The notes: generated from the sequence alone by a model not told the origin. Positions 16,738 through 25,573 are shown, counted from the first letter of the stretch. The stretch is 64,000 nucleotides of DNA from Saprospiraceae bacterium (GCA_041392805.1 JAWKLJ010000002.1:2867001-2931000); one strand, 5' to 3'. Numbers and translations: made by a program.

Positions 16738-18579
16738 TTAGTTATTAAGTGTGATGTTGGTTGATTTTAATTTGATCCTATTAAGCTGACTCCCCCGTTG
16801 GAATTCCACCGCTGTTTTAGACAGGTTGCTGTATTCGGGATAATTGATCGTCAGCCAATTTCCATTAATGGCCTGTACTGCCAAAAGGTTGATGGCCAAA
16901 AAAGCATTTTTATTGCCCTCTGCCTTGCGAAGTTTCTTTACTACGGCTTTGACCTTTGCTCCTTTGGGCACAATCAGGTGCTCTCCCTGATAAATGTCGT
17001 AGCTAGCGCTGAGGTATACATCCTGCCCTTCATAATTTTTTTCTGTTGACACTGTTTCTGTAAATGTAGCAGACAAGAACATGTCTGGTATTCTGATGGT
17101 TAAAGGTTCTGCCCGCCTTTTGGGTGTATTGGATACTGGTAAATCCAATTTTGTCGGTGTAAGGATCTCCTCCTGGGGTTTTTCTTCAATCGAGGCTATC
17201 GTCCCTCCTTTCTGTACCACATCCTTTGCCAGGGTTTGATCCTTTGATGCTACACTACTTTGATCTTTCGCTTCCTTATTGCCTGAAATCTTTTTTTCCG
17301 GTGCCGCTGTATTTTCGTTTTTTTGAGTAGGTTTTTCTTTCGGCTGTTCTGCCCCTTTTTGCGAGCGAGTTTTCTCTTCTACCTTTTTGGGGGTAGGCGC
17401 ATTTTCCTCAAATTTTTCTATAAACTGTATGGTGCTTTTTTTAGGCTCACTCAGCTGTTCAGCTGGAATCATAGCCTGTCCAGTGGATGGTTGGTCGAGT
17501 TCCGCCGCTGCCGCTGGGATGGAGTTGTCTGCCATTTCCTTTTGGCTAAGGCCTTCATCCGTTCCAGTAGATTGTCTTCGGCCGAGGATGATAATGAATA
17601 AACAAAGAACAAGGGCGCCTGCCAGTATCCTTAAATCTATATCAATAGGCAATTTGACACCTTTGAAGCGGTTCCAATCAGGAAGTTTAACTTGAATGGG
17701 TAGGGATATAGGGGCGCTTTGATGAGCTGCTACCGGTTCAAGTTTTTCAGCCATGAGCCGGGTATTTACTTTACCCCCTTGAAAAATCTCTTCTAAGTCT
17801 TTGATCACAGCCTGCGTAGATTGATAGCGCTTATTGACGTCTTTATGCGTCAATTTCTTGATGATCTTTAGCAGTCTCTTGTTCACCCCATCCAAGCGAA
17901 TATTAGCTTGCTCATGGGCAATTTGATACATCACGGCAGCTTCGGTTTCTCCGGTATAAAGCGATTTTCCGGCTAACATTTCATAGAACATGACGCCTAC
18001 CGCGTACAAATCAGATGCCTTGGATGGCGGGCCTCCTTTCACCAATTCAGGAGAAAGGTATTCGAGGGTGCCAATTACGCTATTTTGCCTGGTCATCCTT
18101 TCTGTATGCTCCAGCCGGGCAATGCCGAAGTCCATTAATTTCACAAAGCCTCTTTGGGTGATCATGATGTTTCCGGGTTTTAAATCCCGGTGCATAATCC
18201 CCAAATCATGTGCAGCTCCCAAGCCTTCCAGTACTTGCAGTATGACTTTAGCAGCTTCGTTTTCGGGCAATTTCCCCTGCAATTTCAACACATCATCAAG
18301 GGCTTGGCCATCGACATACTCCATGACGATAAAATGCGTATCATCGGAAGCGGTGAAATTAAAAAGCGTTGCCACATTCGGATGCGAAATCCTGGCAGAT
18401 AATTGTGCCTCATTTTGAAATCGCCTAAATGAATCTGGATTATTCACCAGGAATGGGTGCAACATCTTAATAGCTACCGTTCGATTGAGGTGAAGGTCGG
18501 TGGCTTTGTAAACGGTTCCCATGCCACCTTCCCCTATTCGCTCATTGATATGAAAATTGGAAAGTTTTCGGCCGATCAT
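16738..18579 (-). CDS. Transmembrane Ser/Thr protein kinase (PknB-like) with extracytoplasmic C-terminal domain
   Basis: This 613-residue protein has a complete Hanks-type kinase at 1-270: glycine loop GEGGMGTVY (16-24), catalytic Lys38 (VAIKML), HRDLKPGN at 130-137 and DFG at 150-152. One membrane segment lies at about 315-333. Beyond it are a low-complexity, charged region (about 340-485, rich in Lys, Glu, Thr and Pro) and a folded domain (about 490-613, with IRIPDMFLSATF and IVPKGAKVKAVVKKLRKA) that should face the periplasm. No PASTA repeats are present. The gene overlaps the upstream PP2C gene by 4 bases, the usual kinase/phosphatase pairing. The C-terminal domain's ligand is unknown. 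Confidence 0.93.
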   Translation of the reverse strand: MIGRKLSNFHINERIGEGGMGTVYKATDLHLNRTVAIKMLHPFLVNNPDSFRRFQNEAQLSARISHPNVATLFNFTASDDTHFIVMEYVDGQALDDVLKLQGKLPENEAAKVILQVLEGLGAAHDLGIMHRDLKPGNIMITQRGFVKLMDFGIARLEHTERMTRQNSVIGTLEYLSPELVKGGPPSKASDLYAVGVMFYEMLAGKSLYTGETEAAVMYQIAHEQANIRLDGVNKRLLKIIKKLTHKDVNKRYQSTQAVIKDLEEIFQGGKVNTRLMAEKLEPVAAHQSAPISLPIQVKLPDWNRFKGVKLPIDIDLRILAGALVLCLFIIILGRRQSTGTDEGLSQKEMADNSIPAAAAELDQPSTGQAMIPAEQLSEPKKSTIQFIEKFEENAPTPKKVEEKTRSQKGAEQPKEKPTQKNENTAAPEKKISGNKEAKDQSSVASKDQTLAKDVVQKGGTIASIEEKPQEEILTPTKLDLPVSNTPKRRAEPLTIRIPDMFLSATFTETVSTEKNYEGQDVYLSASYDIYQGEHLIVPKGAKVKAVVKKLRKAEGNKNAFLAINLLAVQAINGNWLTINYPEYSNLSKTAVEFQRGSQLNRIKLKSTNITLNN

Positions 18580-19436
18580 GGTATGGTTATCTTTTGGGTT
18601 GGTTTATTGACTTGTGCTGTATCCACACTAAAAGTTTCTGCAATCAAGACAGAAATATTGTCATGCCCCCCCCTTTGTTTAGCTAAATGGATAAGGGATT
18701 GCGCTGCTTCATTCAGGTTGTTCTTCCTTAAGATGCTTTTCAATTCATCGCCTTTGACGTATTCATACAAACCATCACTACAGATCAACAATTTATCTCC
18801 CTCCTCAAAACACAATTTATGCAAAGAAAAATCTGCTTGTAATTTTGCGGATGTTCCCATCGCCCTGGTTACCACATTTCGCTGAGGATGGCCTAGGCTT
18901 TCCTCCTGGGTGATTTGTCCGGTGTCTAAGAGGTGTTGCACCAGGGTATGATCATTAGATAACTGAATCATTTGGTCGCCTTTGAAAAGATAGGCTCTAC
19001 TATCGCCAACATGGCCAAGGTAAATTTGATTATTAAGTAGTACGACGGCAGTACAAGTGGTTCCCATCCCCTTATAAGAAGTCGCTTTGCTTGCCTGCTG
19101 AAAAATAGCTTTGTTGGCTTTTTCAAAAGCCCGTTGTAAGGCAGTGAGGACAGTGTAGGTGGTGTCGAAATAATGTCGGGTAATAATCTCGGCAGCCATT
19201 CTGGAAGCCAATTCTCCAAAACTATGGCCTCCCATTCCATCAGCAACTAAAGCAAGGCACCCATGACTAGCTCTTGTTTTAACATCAAAGGGACGGGTAA
19301 AAACCAAATGATCCTCGTTATTGTCCCTGACCGAACCTACATCGGTGAGCGCTACTGCTCTATAATCTATACTGACCTGAGCTTGGTTTTTCGGGTGAGG
19401 TTCAGCTTTCTGTTTTCTAAGGAATGAAAATGCCAT
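18576..19436 (-). CDS. PP2C-family Ser/Thr protein phosphatase
   Basis: This 286-residue cytosolic phosphatase carries the PP2C metal-binding motifs in order: SVRDNNEDH, LVADGMGGHSFGE, GDSRAYLF, LLICSDGLYEYV and GGHDNISVL. It would reverse phosphorylation by the kinase encoded next, with which it overlaps by 4 bases. The first 30 residues are basic and variable. The membrane FHA-protease gene ends 33 bases upstream. The three together form a writer, eraser and reader of Ser/Thr phosphorylation. Confidence 0.95.
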   Translation of the reverse strand: MAFSFLRKQKAEPHPKNQAQVSIDYRAVALTDVGSVRDNNEDHLVFTRPFDVKTRASHGCLALVADGMGGHSFGELASRMAAEIITRHYFDTTYTVLTALQRAFEKANKAIFQQASKATSYKGMGTTCTAVVLLNNQIYLGHVGDSRAYLFKGDQMIQLSNDHTLVQHLLDTGQITQEESLGHPQRNVVTRAMGTSAKLQADFSLHKLCFEEGDKLLICSDGLYEYVKGDELKSILRKNNLNEAAQSLIHLAKQRGGHDNISVLIAETFSVDTAQVNKPTQKITIP

Positions 19437-19469
19437 AGCCGGAGCATATTTAAGTTTAAAAGGAATTAT

Positions 19470-21158
19470 TTATTGAATAACAGGCGTAAGATGCATCAAG
19501 TCTAGCCCATATTTGATGGGAATGGCAAAGGTGATCCTTGCCCCTTCCTGGGAAGTAACGGAGGCCGCAAAGATGGCGATGACTTTTCCGTCCTTATCAA
19601 ACACGGGCCCACCGCTATTGCCTGCACCTGTTTCGCTAGCTGTTAATTGATAATACTCCCCCATTGGGCTATAATAACCGCTTAGCTCTGCATTATTAAC
19701 CAGGTTGCTGCCTCTGATGATTTTCCCAATTGTTCCATCAGTAATCGTTGGATCTGGCACAACTTTAACATCCCCGGAAGCCCGGCCAAATTCTTGGGTA
19801 GCTCTGCCATAAATAACGGATGGAGAAATACCGGGATAACCCATGACCGCTATTTTTTGTCCTTGTGCAACCTCCGCACCATCTTCTTTTAATTCTACTG
19901 GACTAAATTCCGCCATGTGATCAATTTTAAGCATGGCAACGTCGTGGTTGGAGCTGGATTGGACCACCCTGGCATTAATCCGAGAATCCGTTTTAGCAAA
20001 GGTCACATTCATATAAGTGCTTTCTCCTTCTAAGATCTTGCCCGAGATAGGTTCTCTTCCAAAGAATTTCGATTCAGAAGGAATCCACCTGGTTGGAGCC
20101 ATAATGGTGCCTGTGATTTTCCATTCACCACCTACCATTTGGTATAATACTCCTTGTGAAGCCTCTTCACCAAAAGCGTATGGGTACTTCCACGGTTCTG
20201 CAATATGCTTATTGGTAAGAATATAGCCCTCTTCATCGACGATAAAACCGGTGCCTGAGAGTTGAGACATCGCGATGGGGGCTCCATCAATCACATCTTT
20301 TTTCAGTCCTAATAATGGTTCGATCACCCCTGGCTCCATTTCAATAAATATCGGCACTAAATATTCCTTCTTCGTTTTTTTATCCGTTTGACGCATATAC
20401 TGATGATAAATATCATCGCCGGTTGGGGCATGGATGAGTTTAAATCCAAATTCGATAAATACCACCCTTTCCGAATTGGCCTTTGCTATTTTTTCTGGTG
20501 AGAAGGCTTCTTCGACCAAAGTTGTGCTATTGGTAAATACTTTTACGGTATCGACTTTAGCTGTTAAATCATCTTTAGAAGGAAGTATTTGATCTTTAAA
20601 GGTATAGCCCAGAGCAGTGGTAACCAGGAGAATGGCGCCCAAAACGGAGATCAAGGTTTTTTGGGAGCGTTTACGCTCGGTAACGATAGCCCGCTCAAAG
20701 GTTTCTTTGCCTATTCCCGATTTAGCGGCAGGTTCGGCAGCTGAGGGGAGCTTATATTCCATGGTTGGATCTGCTGCCGGAATTTGGATGAGTTGAGTGG
20801 CAGCACTTTCAGCCAAACTAGGATTGATATCAAAGCGGAACCGTGGACCTTTGGCACCTAAGGTGATTTCATCCCCCGGGCGAAGCGCTTGGGTGCCATT
20901 CACTTTTTGTCCGTTTACAAAGGTGCCATTCAAGCTATTATTGTCGGTAATGGTAAAAGTGCCAAAGGTTTCGCCTTTTGCAATTACGCCATGCTCCCGG
21001 CTAACAGCATTGTCTTGTTCTACATCGAATTGCAATTGATTCTGGGTTGCCCTGCCAAAACTAATACGATCATTGTCTTGGTAGTCAAACTCTTCAATTT
21101 GATTGGCCTTGCTGCCACTTAGGTGTTTGATGATGATGTGTCGTATTTCCTTATTCAT
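19470..21158 (-). CDS. FHA domain - transmembrane - trypsin-like serine protease fusion
   Basis: This 562-residue protein joins two modules across one membrane segment. Residues about 25-110 are an FHA phosphothreonine-binding domain (RISFGRA at 31-37, SREHG at 53-57, NSLNGTFVNG at 74-83). The membrane segment is about 168-187. A chymotrypsin/HtrA-like protease follows with His318 (TNKH), Asp406 (HDVAML) and Ser515 (GAGNSGGPVF). No PDZ domain is visible, and residues 245-300 are an unplaced insert before the protease. With FHA inside the cell the protease should lie in the periplasm. It is the first gene of the kinase/phosphatase run; the next gene is 33 bases away. The idea that phosphorylated partners gate the protease is inference. 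Confidence 0.9.
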   Translation of the reverse strand: MNKEIRHIIIKHLSGSKANQIEEFDYQDNDRISFGRATQNQLQFDVEQDNAVSREHGVIAKGETFGTFTITDNNSLNGTFVNGQKVNGTQALRPGDEITLGAKGPRFRFDINPSLAESAATQLIQIPAADPTMEYKLPSAAEPAAKSGIGKETFERAIVTERKRSQKTLISVLGAILLVTTALGYTFKDQILPSKDDLTAKVDTVKVFTNSTTLVEEAFSPEKIAKANSERVVFIEFGFKLIHAPTGDDIYHQYMRQTDKKTKKEYLVPIFIEMEPGVIEPLLGLKKDVIDGAPIAMSQLSGTGFIVDEEGYILTNKHIAEPWKYPYAFGEEASQGVLYQMVGGEWKITGTIMAPTRWIPSESKFFGREPISGKILEGESTYMNVTFAKTDSRINARVVQSSSNHDVAMLKIDHMAEFSPVELKEDGAEVAQGQKIAVMGYPGISPSVIYGRATQEFGRASGDVKVVPDPTITDGTIGKIIRGSNLVNNAELSGYYSPMGEYYQLTASETGAGNSGGPVFDKDGKVIAIFAASVTSQEGARITFAIPIKYGLDLMHLTPVIQ

Positions 21159-21221
21159 TACTTTGTGGTTTTTAATGGTGAATTAGTACGACACAAAGAT
21201 GAGGAAGATTGAAGCGGTAGG

Positions 21222-21265
21222 AAATAGAGGTATCCACAGGAATTTGCCAAAGCATACCTCTATTT
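21222..21265. terminator. Hairpin between ornithine aminotransferase and the FHA-protease gene
   Basis: Arms aaatagaggtat (21222-21233) and atacctctattt (21254-21265) are perfectly complementary over 12 bases with a 20-base loop. T residues follow on the plus strand (tttttc), so it reads best as a plus-strand terminator, but it also separates the upstream rocD transcript from the signalling run on the minus strand. Confidence 0.6.
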
Positions 21266-21308
21266 TTTTCTAAGGGTTTACCTGTAGATAAATTTAATAC
21301 ACGCTGTA

Positions 21309-22565
21309 CTAAACGAAGGCGGCTAAAGATTGTGCTATTATACCAAGGCACTCCTTAATTTGCGCCTCCGTAATCACCAAAGGGGGTGCTAGACGTATTT
21401 TATTGCCATGGGTAGGTTTGGCTAGTAAGCCATTATCTCTGAAGGCCAGGCAAATTTCCCAGGCCAGGGAAGAGGTCTCTTCACTATCAATAACAATAGC
21501 ATTCAATAAGCCCTTGCCACGTACGGATTGGATAAGGTTATTCTTTTTTGCAATTTCTTCTAATCCGTTCCGAAATAATCGTCCCAATCGTTCCGCTTTT
21601 TCCGCCAGTTTTTCATCCAGTACCACTTGCAAGGCTTCCTTAGCCACTGCACAAGCCAATGGATTGCCGCCAAAGGTGGAGCCGTGCTCACCTGGCTTTA
21701 TCGTTAGCATGATCTCATCATTGGCCAGCACAGCAGAGACCGGTAAGACGCCTCCTGACAATGCTTTTCCGAGTATCAGGATATCTGGTTTAAGATCATA
21801 ATGGTCGCAACAAAGCATTTCACCTGTTCTGGCAATGCCCGTTTGAATTTCATCGGCTACAAAGAGCACATTGTGCGCTTCACAAAGTGCTTTTGCCGCT
21901 GTCAGGTAGTGGTCATCTGGCACAACCACCCCGGCTTCTCCTTGGATGGGTTCTACTATGAAACCAGCAATATTGGGGTCAGCCTTTAGCGCCTGCGATA
22001 AAGATGACAGGCTGTTATACGTCACCATACCGATCCCCCCCATATATGGTCCAAAGCCCGTTCGACTGGAAGGGTCATTGGAAGCGGATATCACAGATAA
22101 AGTTCGGCCATGGAAATTGCCAGTAGCAAAAAGTATTTTGGCTTGATTTTCCGCTACGCCTTTGACCTCGTAAGCCCACTTTCTGCATAGTTTCATCGCC
22201 GTCTCCACTGCCTCTACCCCCGAATTCATAAGAAGGGCCTTATCAAATCCAAAAAGCTCGCATAGGAATTGTTCAAAATCACCCAATTTATCATTGTGAA
22301 AGGCGCGAGAAGTCAAGGTAAGGCGTTCCGCCTGCTTTTTTAAGGCGGCAATGATACGAGGGTGGCAATGGCCTTGGTTCACCGCAGAATAGGCCGATAA
22401 AAAATCGAAATACCTTTTTCCTTCCACATCCCAGAGGAAAACCCCTTCGCCTTTTTCCAAAACGACAGGAAGTGGATGGTAATTATGCGCACCAAAGCGC
22501 TGTTCTCTTTGAATGAATTTAGCCGTTTTGGCGGCCATAGGCTTTGAAACTAATTCTCCTGACAT
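21309..22565 (-). CDS. rocD: Ornithine--oxo-acid aminotransferase
   Basis: This 418-residue fold-type I PLP enzyme transfers the delta-amino group of ornithine to 2-oxoglutarate, giving glutamate-5-semialdehyde and glutamate in arginine/ornithine breakdown. It shows the class-III pattern: SAYSAVNQGHCHPRI near 57, NSGVEAVETAMK near 114, VADEIQTG (236-243) and the PLP lysine Lys267 in LGKALSGG. Length and sequence fit RocD/OAT rather than acetylornithine aminotransferase. The first roughly ten residues may not be translated, as another Met follows at 10. It is divergent from an Lrp/AsnC regulator, with a good promoter in between. Confidence 0.92.
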   Translation of the reverse strand: MSGELVSKPMAAKTAKFIQREQRFGAHNYHPLPVVLEKGEGVFLWDVEGKRYFDFLSAYSAVNQGHCHPRIIAALKKQAERLTLTSRAFHNDKLGDFEQFLCELFGFDKALLMNSGVEAVETAMKLCRKWAYEVKGVAENQAKILFATGNFHGRTLSVISASNDPSSRTGFGPYMGGIGMVTYNSLSSLSQALKADPNIAGFIVEPIQGEAGVVVPDDHYLTAAKALCEAHNVLFVADEIQTGIARTGEMLCCDHYDLKPDILILGKALSGGVLPVSAVLANDEIMLTIKPGEHGSTFGGNPLACAVAKEALQVVLDEKLAEKAERLGRLFRNGLEEIAKKNNLIQSVRGKGLLNAIVIDSEETSSLAWEICLAFRDNGLLAKPTHGNKIRLAPPLVITEAQIKECLGIIAQSLAAFV

Positions 22566-22599
22566 AAAATGATGGTTTTTTGTTAGAGCTGAAGTAATA

Positions 22600-22630
22600 C
22601 AAAACTAAAGGGATTAGCTCGGTATTCAAA
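22600..22630 (-). promoter_or_regulatory. Bacteroidota sigma-type promoter for rocD
   Basis: Read on the minus strand, TTTG (22630-22627) is followed by exactly 19 bases and then TAGTTTTG (22607-22600). This matches the published Bacteroidetes consensus TTTG / TAnnTTTG in both boxes and spacing. The predicted transcript start is a few bases downstream, leaving a leader of roughly 25-30 bases before the ATG at 22565. Confidence 0.75.
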
Positions 22631-22642
22631 AAAATAAAATAC

Positions 22643-22677
22643 ATTTTGACTTTTATTTTTTATTTTAGAGTCAAATT
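22643..22677. promoter_or_regulatory. Candidate Lrp/AsnC operator
   Basis: An inverted repeat attttgactttta ... tttagagtcaaattt is centred near 22660 in very A/T-rich DNA, directly upstream of the rocD -33 box and 40 bases before the Lrp/AsnC start. Lrp-family proteins bind such A/T-rich partial palindromes, and a divergent regulator commonly controls its neighbour. Confidence 0.5.
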
Positions 22678-22717
22678 TTACTTTTTAGACCAATTTTAAT
22701 TAAAAATAACTTTTCGT

Positions 22718-23164
22718 ATGGATGAATTCGATTTTAAAATATTAAAAAGATTGGAAAAGGATGGTCGCATGCCTTTTTCTACGATTGCCAGCGAACTGGG
22801 CATTTCTAATACCATGGTTCATCAAAGGGTTAACAAAATGACCGAGCAAGGGATACTCAAGGGCATTAAACCTGTTTTAGATGAAAAGAAGATTGGATAT
22901 GACTGGGGTGCATTTACGGGTTTGACCCTTGAAAAGGACCATAATTCTAGTCGGATTATTGATGCCCTAAAGGCTATACCTGAAGTCACGGAATGTTATT
23001 TCATAACCGGTTCATATACCCTTTACCTACGAATTTTAGCCAAAAGCCATGAGCATATGCGAGAGGTGCTTTACGATAAAATTGACAATATCCCCGGAAT
23101 CGCAAAAACGGATTCCATCATTGAACTAGGTTGTGCATTTAAACGAAATATTGTGTTAGATTAA
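22718..23164 (+). CDS. Lrp/AsnC-family transcriptional regulator
   Basis: This 148-residue protein has the Lrp layout: an N-terminal winged helix (FDFKILKRLEKDGRMPFSTI, then LGISNTMVHQRVNKM) and a C-terminal RAM effector/oligomer domain (about 65-148) with TECYFITGSYTLYLRI. It most likely senses an amino acid, and its divergent position suggests it regulates ornithine aminotransferase. The convergent thioesterase gene ends 3 bases past its stop. Confidence 0.92.
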   Translation: MDEFDFKILKRLEKDGRMPFSTIASELGISNTMVHQRVNKMTEQGILKGIKPVLDEKKIGYDWGAFTGLTLEKDHNSSRIIDALKAIPEVTECYFITGSYTLYLRILAKSHEHMREVLYDKIDNIPGIAKTDSIIELGCAFKRNIVLD

Positions 23165-23167
23165 TGC

Positions 23168-24025
23168 TTATTTACGGATTTGGCGCATGAGCCCTTCCTG
23201 CACCACTGAAGCCACCAATACGCCTTCTCTATTAAAAATATTGCCACGGGTAAAGCCCCTGGCATTAGACGCACTTGGGCTATCCAAGGCATAAAGCAAC
23301 CATTCATCCGCTCTAAAATCCCGATGAAACCACATGGCATGATCCAAACTGGCAAAGAATAGCTCGGAGCGACTAACCTCCTCCGAATGAGGCAAACTAG
23401 CGGTTATCAGGAGGTTATAATCGGAGGCATAGGCCAGTACTTCCTGGTGAATTCGTTTAGCATCGGGCAATTTCCCCTTCGACTTAAACCAAACGTGGCG
23501 AAAAGGGCGGCTTTTTTTGGGGTTGACGATATCCATTTTCTCTACCTGCCGAAACTCAATGGGCCTTTCGTGGTAATACTGCCGGTATAGCTCGGGGGCA
23601 CTTTCCTTTAGCGGCGCCAGTAAGGCCTCATCAGATAATAAACCTTCGGGTGGCGGGACATTGGGCATGCTGATTTGGTGATCCAGCCCTTCCTGAGCCA
23701 CCTGAAAGGAGGCAGCCGCATTAAATATAGCCTTGCCTTTTTGGATCGCCACTATCCTCCGGGTTGTAAAGCTTCCGCCATCTCTGATTCGATCTACATC
23801 GTATATGATTGGTTGATTAATATCTCCTGCCAGGATAAAATAGGCATGCATGGAATGAACATATCGATCTTCAGGAACGGTGTTGTATGCAGCGTGGAGC
23901 GCTTGGGCCAATACCTGGCCTCCAAAAACACGTTTCCAAGGGGCCAGGTAGTTTTGCCCCCTGAAAATATTTTCTTCAATTTTTTCCAAGGTGAGCAAAT
24001 CGATCAGTTCTTCAACCTTTTGCAT
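23168..24025 (-). CDS. tesB: Acyl-CoA thioesterase II (TesB family)
   Basis: This 285-residue double-hotdog enzyme hydrolyses acyl-CoA to free acid and CoA in the cytosol. Family features are FRGQNYLAPWKRVFGGQVLAQ at the N terminus, HSMHAYFI with a conserved Tyr-Phe pair near 57, RRIVAIQKGKAIF near 88 and SLDHAMWFHRDFRADEWLLY near 230, the second hotdog helix with the catalytic Asp. It is probably monocistronic; the usp gene ends 61 bases upstream. Confidence 0.93.
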   Translation of the reverse strand: MQKVEELIDLLTLEKIEENIFRGQNYLAPWKRVFGGQVLAQALHAAYNTVPEDRYVHSMHAYFILAGDINQPIIYDVDRIRDGGSFTTRRIVAIQKGKAIFNAAASFQVAQEGLDHQISMPNVPPPEGLLSDEALLAPLKESAPELYRQYYHERPIEFRQVEKMDIVNPKKSRPFRHVWFKSKGKLPDAKRIHQEVLAYASDYNLLITASLPHSEEVSRSELFFASLDHAMWFHRDFRADEWLLYALDSPSASNARGFTRGNIFNREGVLVASVVQEGLMRQIRK

Positions 24026-24086
24026 ATTTTCCTTTTTAAAGGCAAAGAACTCAATCTATTTTGACTTTTGGAAATTTATCCCAACT

Positions 24087-24899
24087 TTAGGCATGAAAAC
24101 TCAATAATGGAATATGGCTGTGAAAGGCCATTTTTTTGCTAAAACTTTGATGAAACAGCCGTTCCCATAGCCTTCTTCGAGGAATAAACAAGGCCATCAG
24201 TTTAATGTTTTTTTCTTCAATGTATTGATTCACTCCTTCGAGAACAGATGGACTGTTAATCAGAACAAACTCCATGCTTTCGAATGGAAAATCATTGACC
24301 ACGACCCTATCCTTCATTTGTCCAATATCCGGCTGGGTTTCTACATGAAGAAAATGCACCTGTGCCCCAAGTTGCTTGGCAAAGGTCATCAATTGCGAAA
24401 CGGCATGCTGATCCGTCGGTTTGAAATCACTGGCGTAGGCTATATGTTCAATCGGTTCATAAATTGCATCGGCAGGAATGGCGAGTACAGGACAGGTTGC
24501 ATGCATCATAGTTGTTGTTGTGACGGAACCCAGCCATTTTTCCATCACATTGTGCTTGCTTTTTGTCCCCATAACAATCAAATCCATCTCTTCTAGAGCG
24601 GCATAATCCGTTATTTCCCTAGATACAAACAACCCATAAATCGCTTTTTTTCCCATTGTACTTCCCTCCAGGCCATTTTCTTTCAAAAAATCAACTAATT
24701 TTTCCTCCATTTTGATTTCGAGATCATCCAATAATTGACGGTACTGTTCTGGCGCAACCCCTTCGGAATGAATGAAGGGTAGTTGATAAACATGCAGTAA
24801 ATGAACTTGTGCTTCAAGGGCTTTTGCTAATTGTAGGGTGTATTGGAATGCTTGCCTGGCGGTATCGGAAAAATCGGTGGGAAATAAGATCTTTTTCAT
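24087..24899 (-). CDS. Universal stress protein, two tandem UspA domains
   Basis: This 270-residue cytosolic protein has two Usp folds. The first (about 1-140) opens with KKILFPTDFSDTARQAFQY and carries LIVMGTKSKHNVMEKWLGSVT with the ATP-type G-x2-G-x9-G(S/T) pattern. The second (about 148-270) opens with HIAYASDFKPTDQHAV and lacks that full pattern, ending in a basic RRRLWERLF loop. Such two-domain proteins are common in Bacteroidota stress responses. It lies among other stress-type genes (CBS protein, ribosome hibernation factor). Confidence 0.9.
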   Translation of the reverse strand: MKKILFPTDFSDTARQAFQYTLQLAKALEAQVHLLHVYQLPFIHSEGVAPEQYRQLLDDLEIKMEEKLVDFLKENGLEGSTMGKKAIYGLFVSREITDYAALEEMDLIVMGTKSKHNVMEKWLGSVTTTTMMHATCPVLAIPADAIYEPIEHIAYASDFKPTDQHAVSQLMTFAKQLGAQVHFLHVETQPDIGQMKDRVVVNDFPFESMEFVLINSPSVLEGVNQYIEEKNIKLMALFIPRRRLWERLFHQSFSKKMAFHSHIPLLSFHA

Positions 24900-25078
24900 T
24901 AGATATGATTTGTGGTAAAGCTAAAAAAAGAGCGGTTTCACTGTTATGATTATGATCACAAACAAGGCTGATTTTAATCACTATCCTTTTTTGAAAGTTG
25001 GTTAAGAATCAAGTCTGGCGCTAATAAAAATCAGTGATTTTCCTTGTTTTTTGCTATAGCTTTGTAGCAAAACAAGAC

Positions 25079-25573
25079 ATGCTCTGGTTACTGTTCATCT
25101 TATCATTTGTGGTGCTAATTACATGGGTATTGATTACCCCTTTGTTCTTAGTTATCGACACGGAAACTGGAGAATACAGCTTAAAATGGCAAGGAATAGG
25201 TGCCATTTACTTGACAAGTGATTTCCATCTAAATTGGCGCCTTTTATACTGGAAAAAAGAGTACGACCTTTTTGCACCAAAAGAAAAGCCGCTGTTACCA
25301 AGTACGCAAAAGGCAACAGCTTCAAAGAAAAGCCCTACCTGGAAACCAAGCCTTGCTAAGGTTAAACACCTTTCCCGTACTTTTCAGGTGAAAACATGTA
25401 GCCTAAACCTGGATACAGATAACTACCTTTGGAATGCCTATTTGTTCCCGATTTTTTATTTTTTGAATACTTCCAAAAGAAACCTTCGCATTAATTTCAA
25501 AGGGGAGTTTCAGTGTCATCTTATTGTTGAAAATAGGCTATATAGATTACTCTATGTATTCCTTCGTTATTAA
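25079..25573 (+). CDS. DUF2953-like membrane-anchored protein of unknown function
   Basis: This 164-residue protein starts with one membrane segment (LWLLFILSFVVLITWVLITP, about 2-24) followed by VIDTETGEYSLKW, then a basic linker and a C-terminal domain with NLDTDNYLWNAYLFPIFY. The frame is open to an upstream GTG at 25034, but the ATG at 25079 gives a clean anchor. The layout resembles DUF2953 proteins (YtfI in Bacillus), which are encoded next to GerW/YtfJ, and here the next gene is GerW-like. The family call is by pattern and context. The 95-base gap to the next gene holds no terminator. Confidence 0.65.
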   Translation: MLWLLFILSFVVLITWVLITPLFLVIDTETGEYSLKWQGIGAIYLTSDFHLNWRLLYWKKEYDLFAPKEKPLLPSTQKATASKKSPTWKPSLAKVKHLSRTFQVKTCSLNLDTDNYLWNAYLFPIFYFLNTSKRNLRINFKGEFQCHLIVENRLYRLLYVFLRY

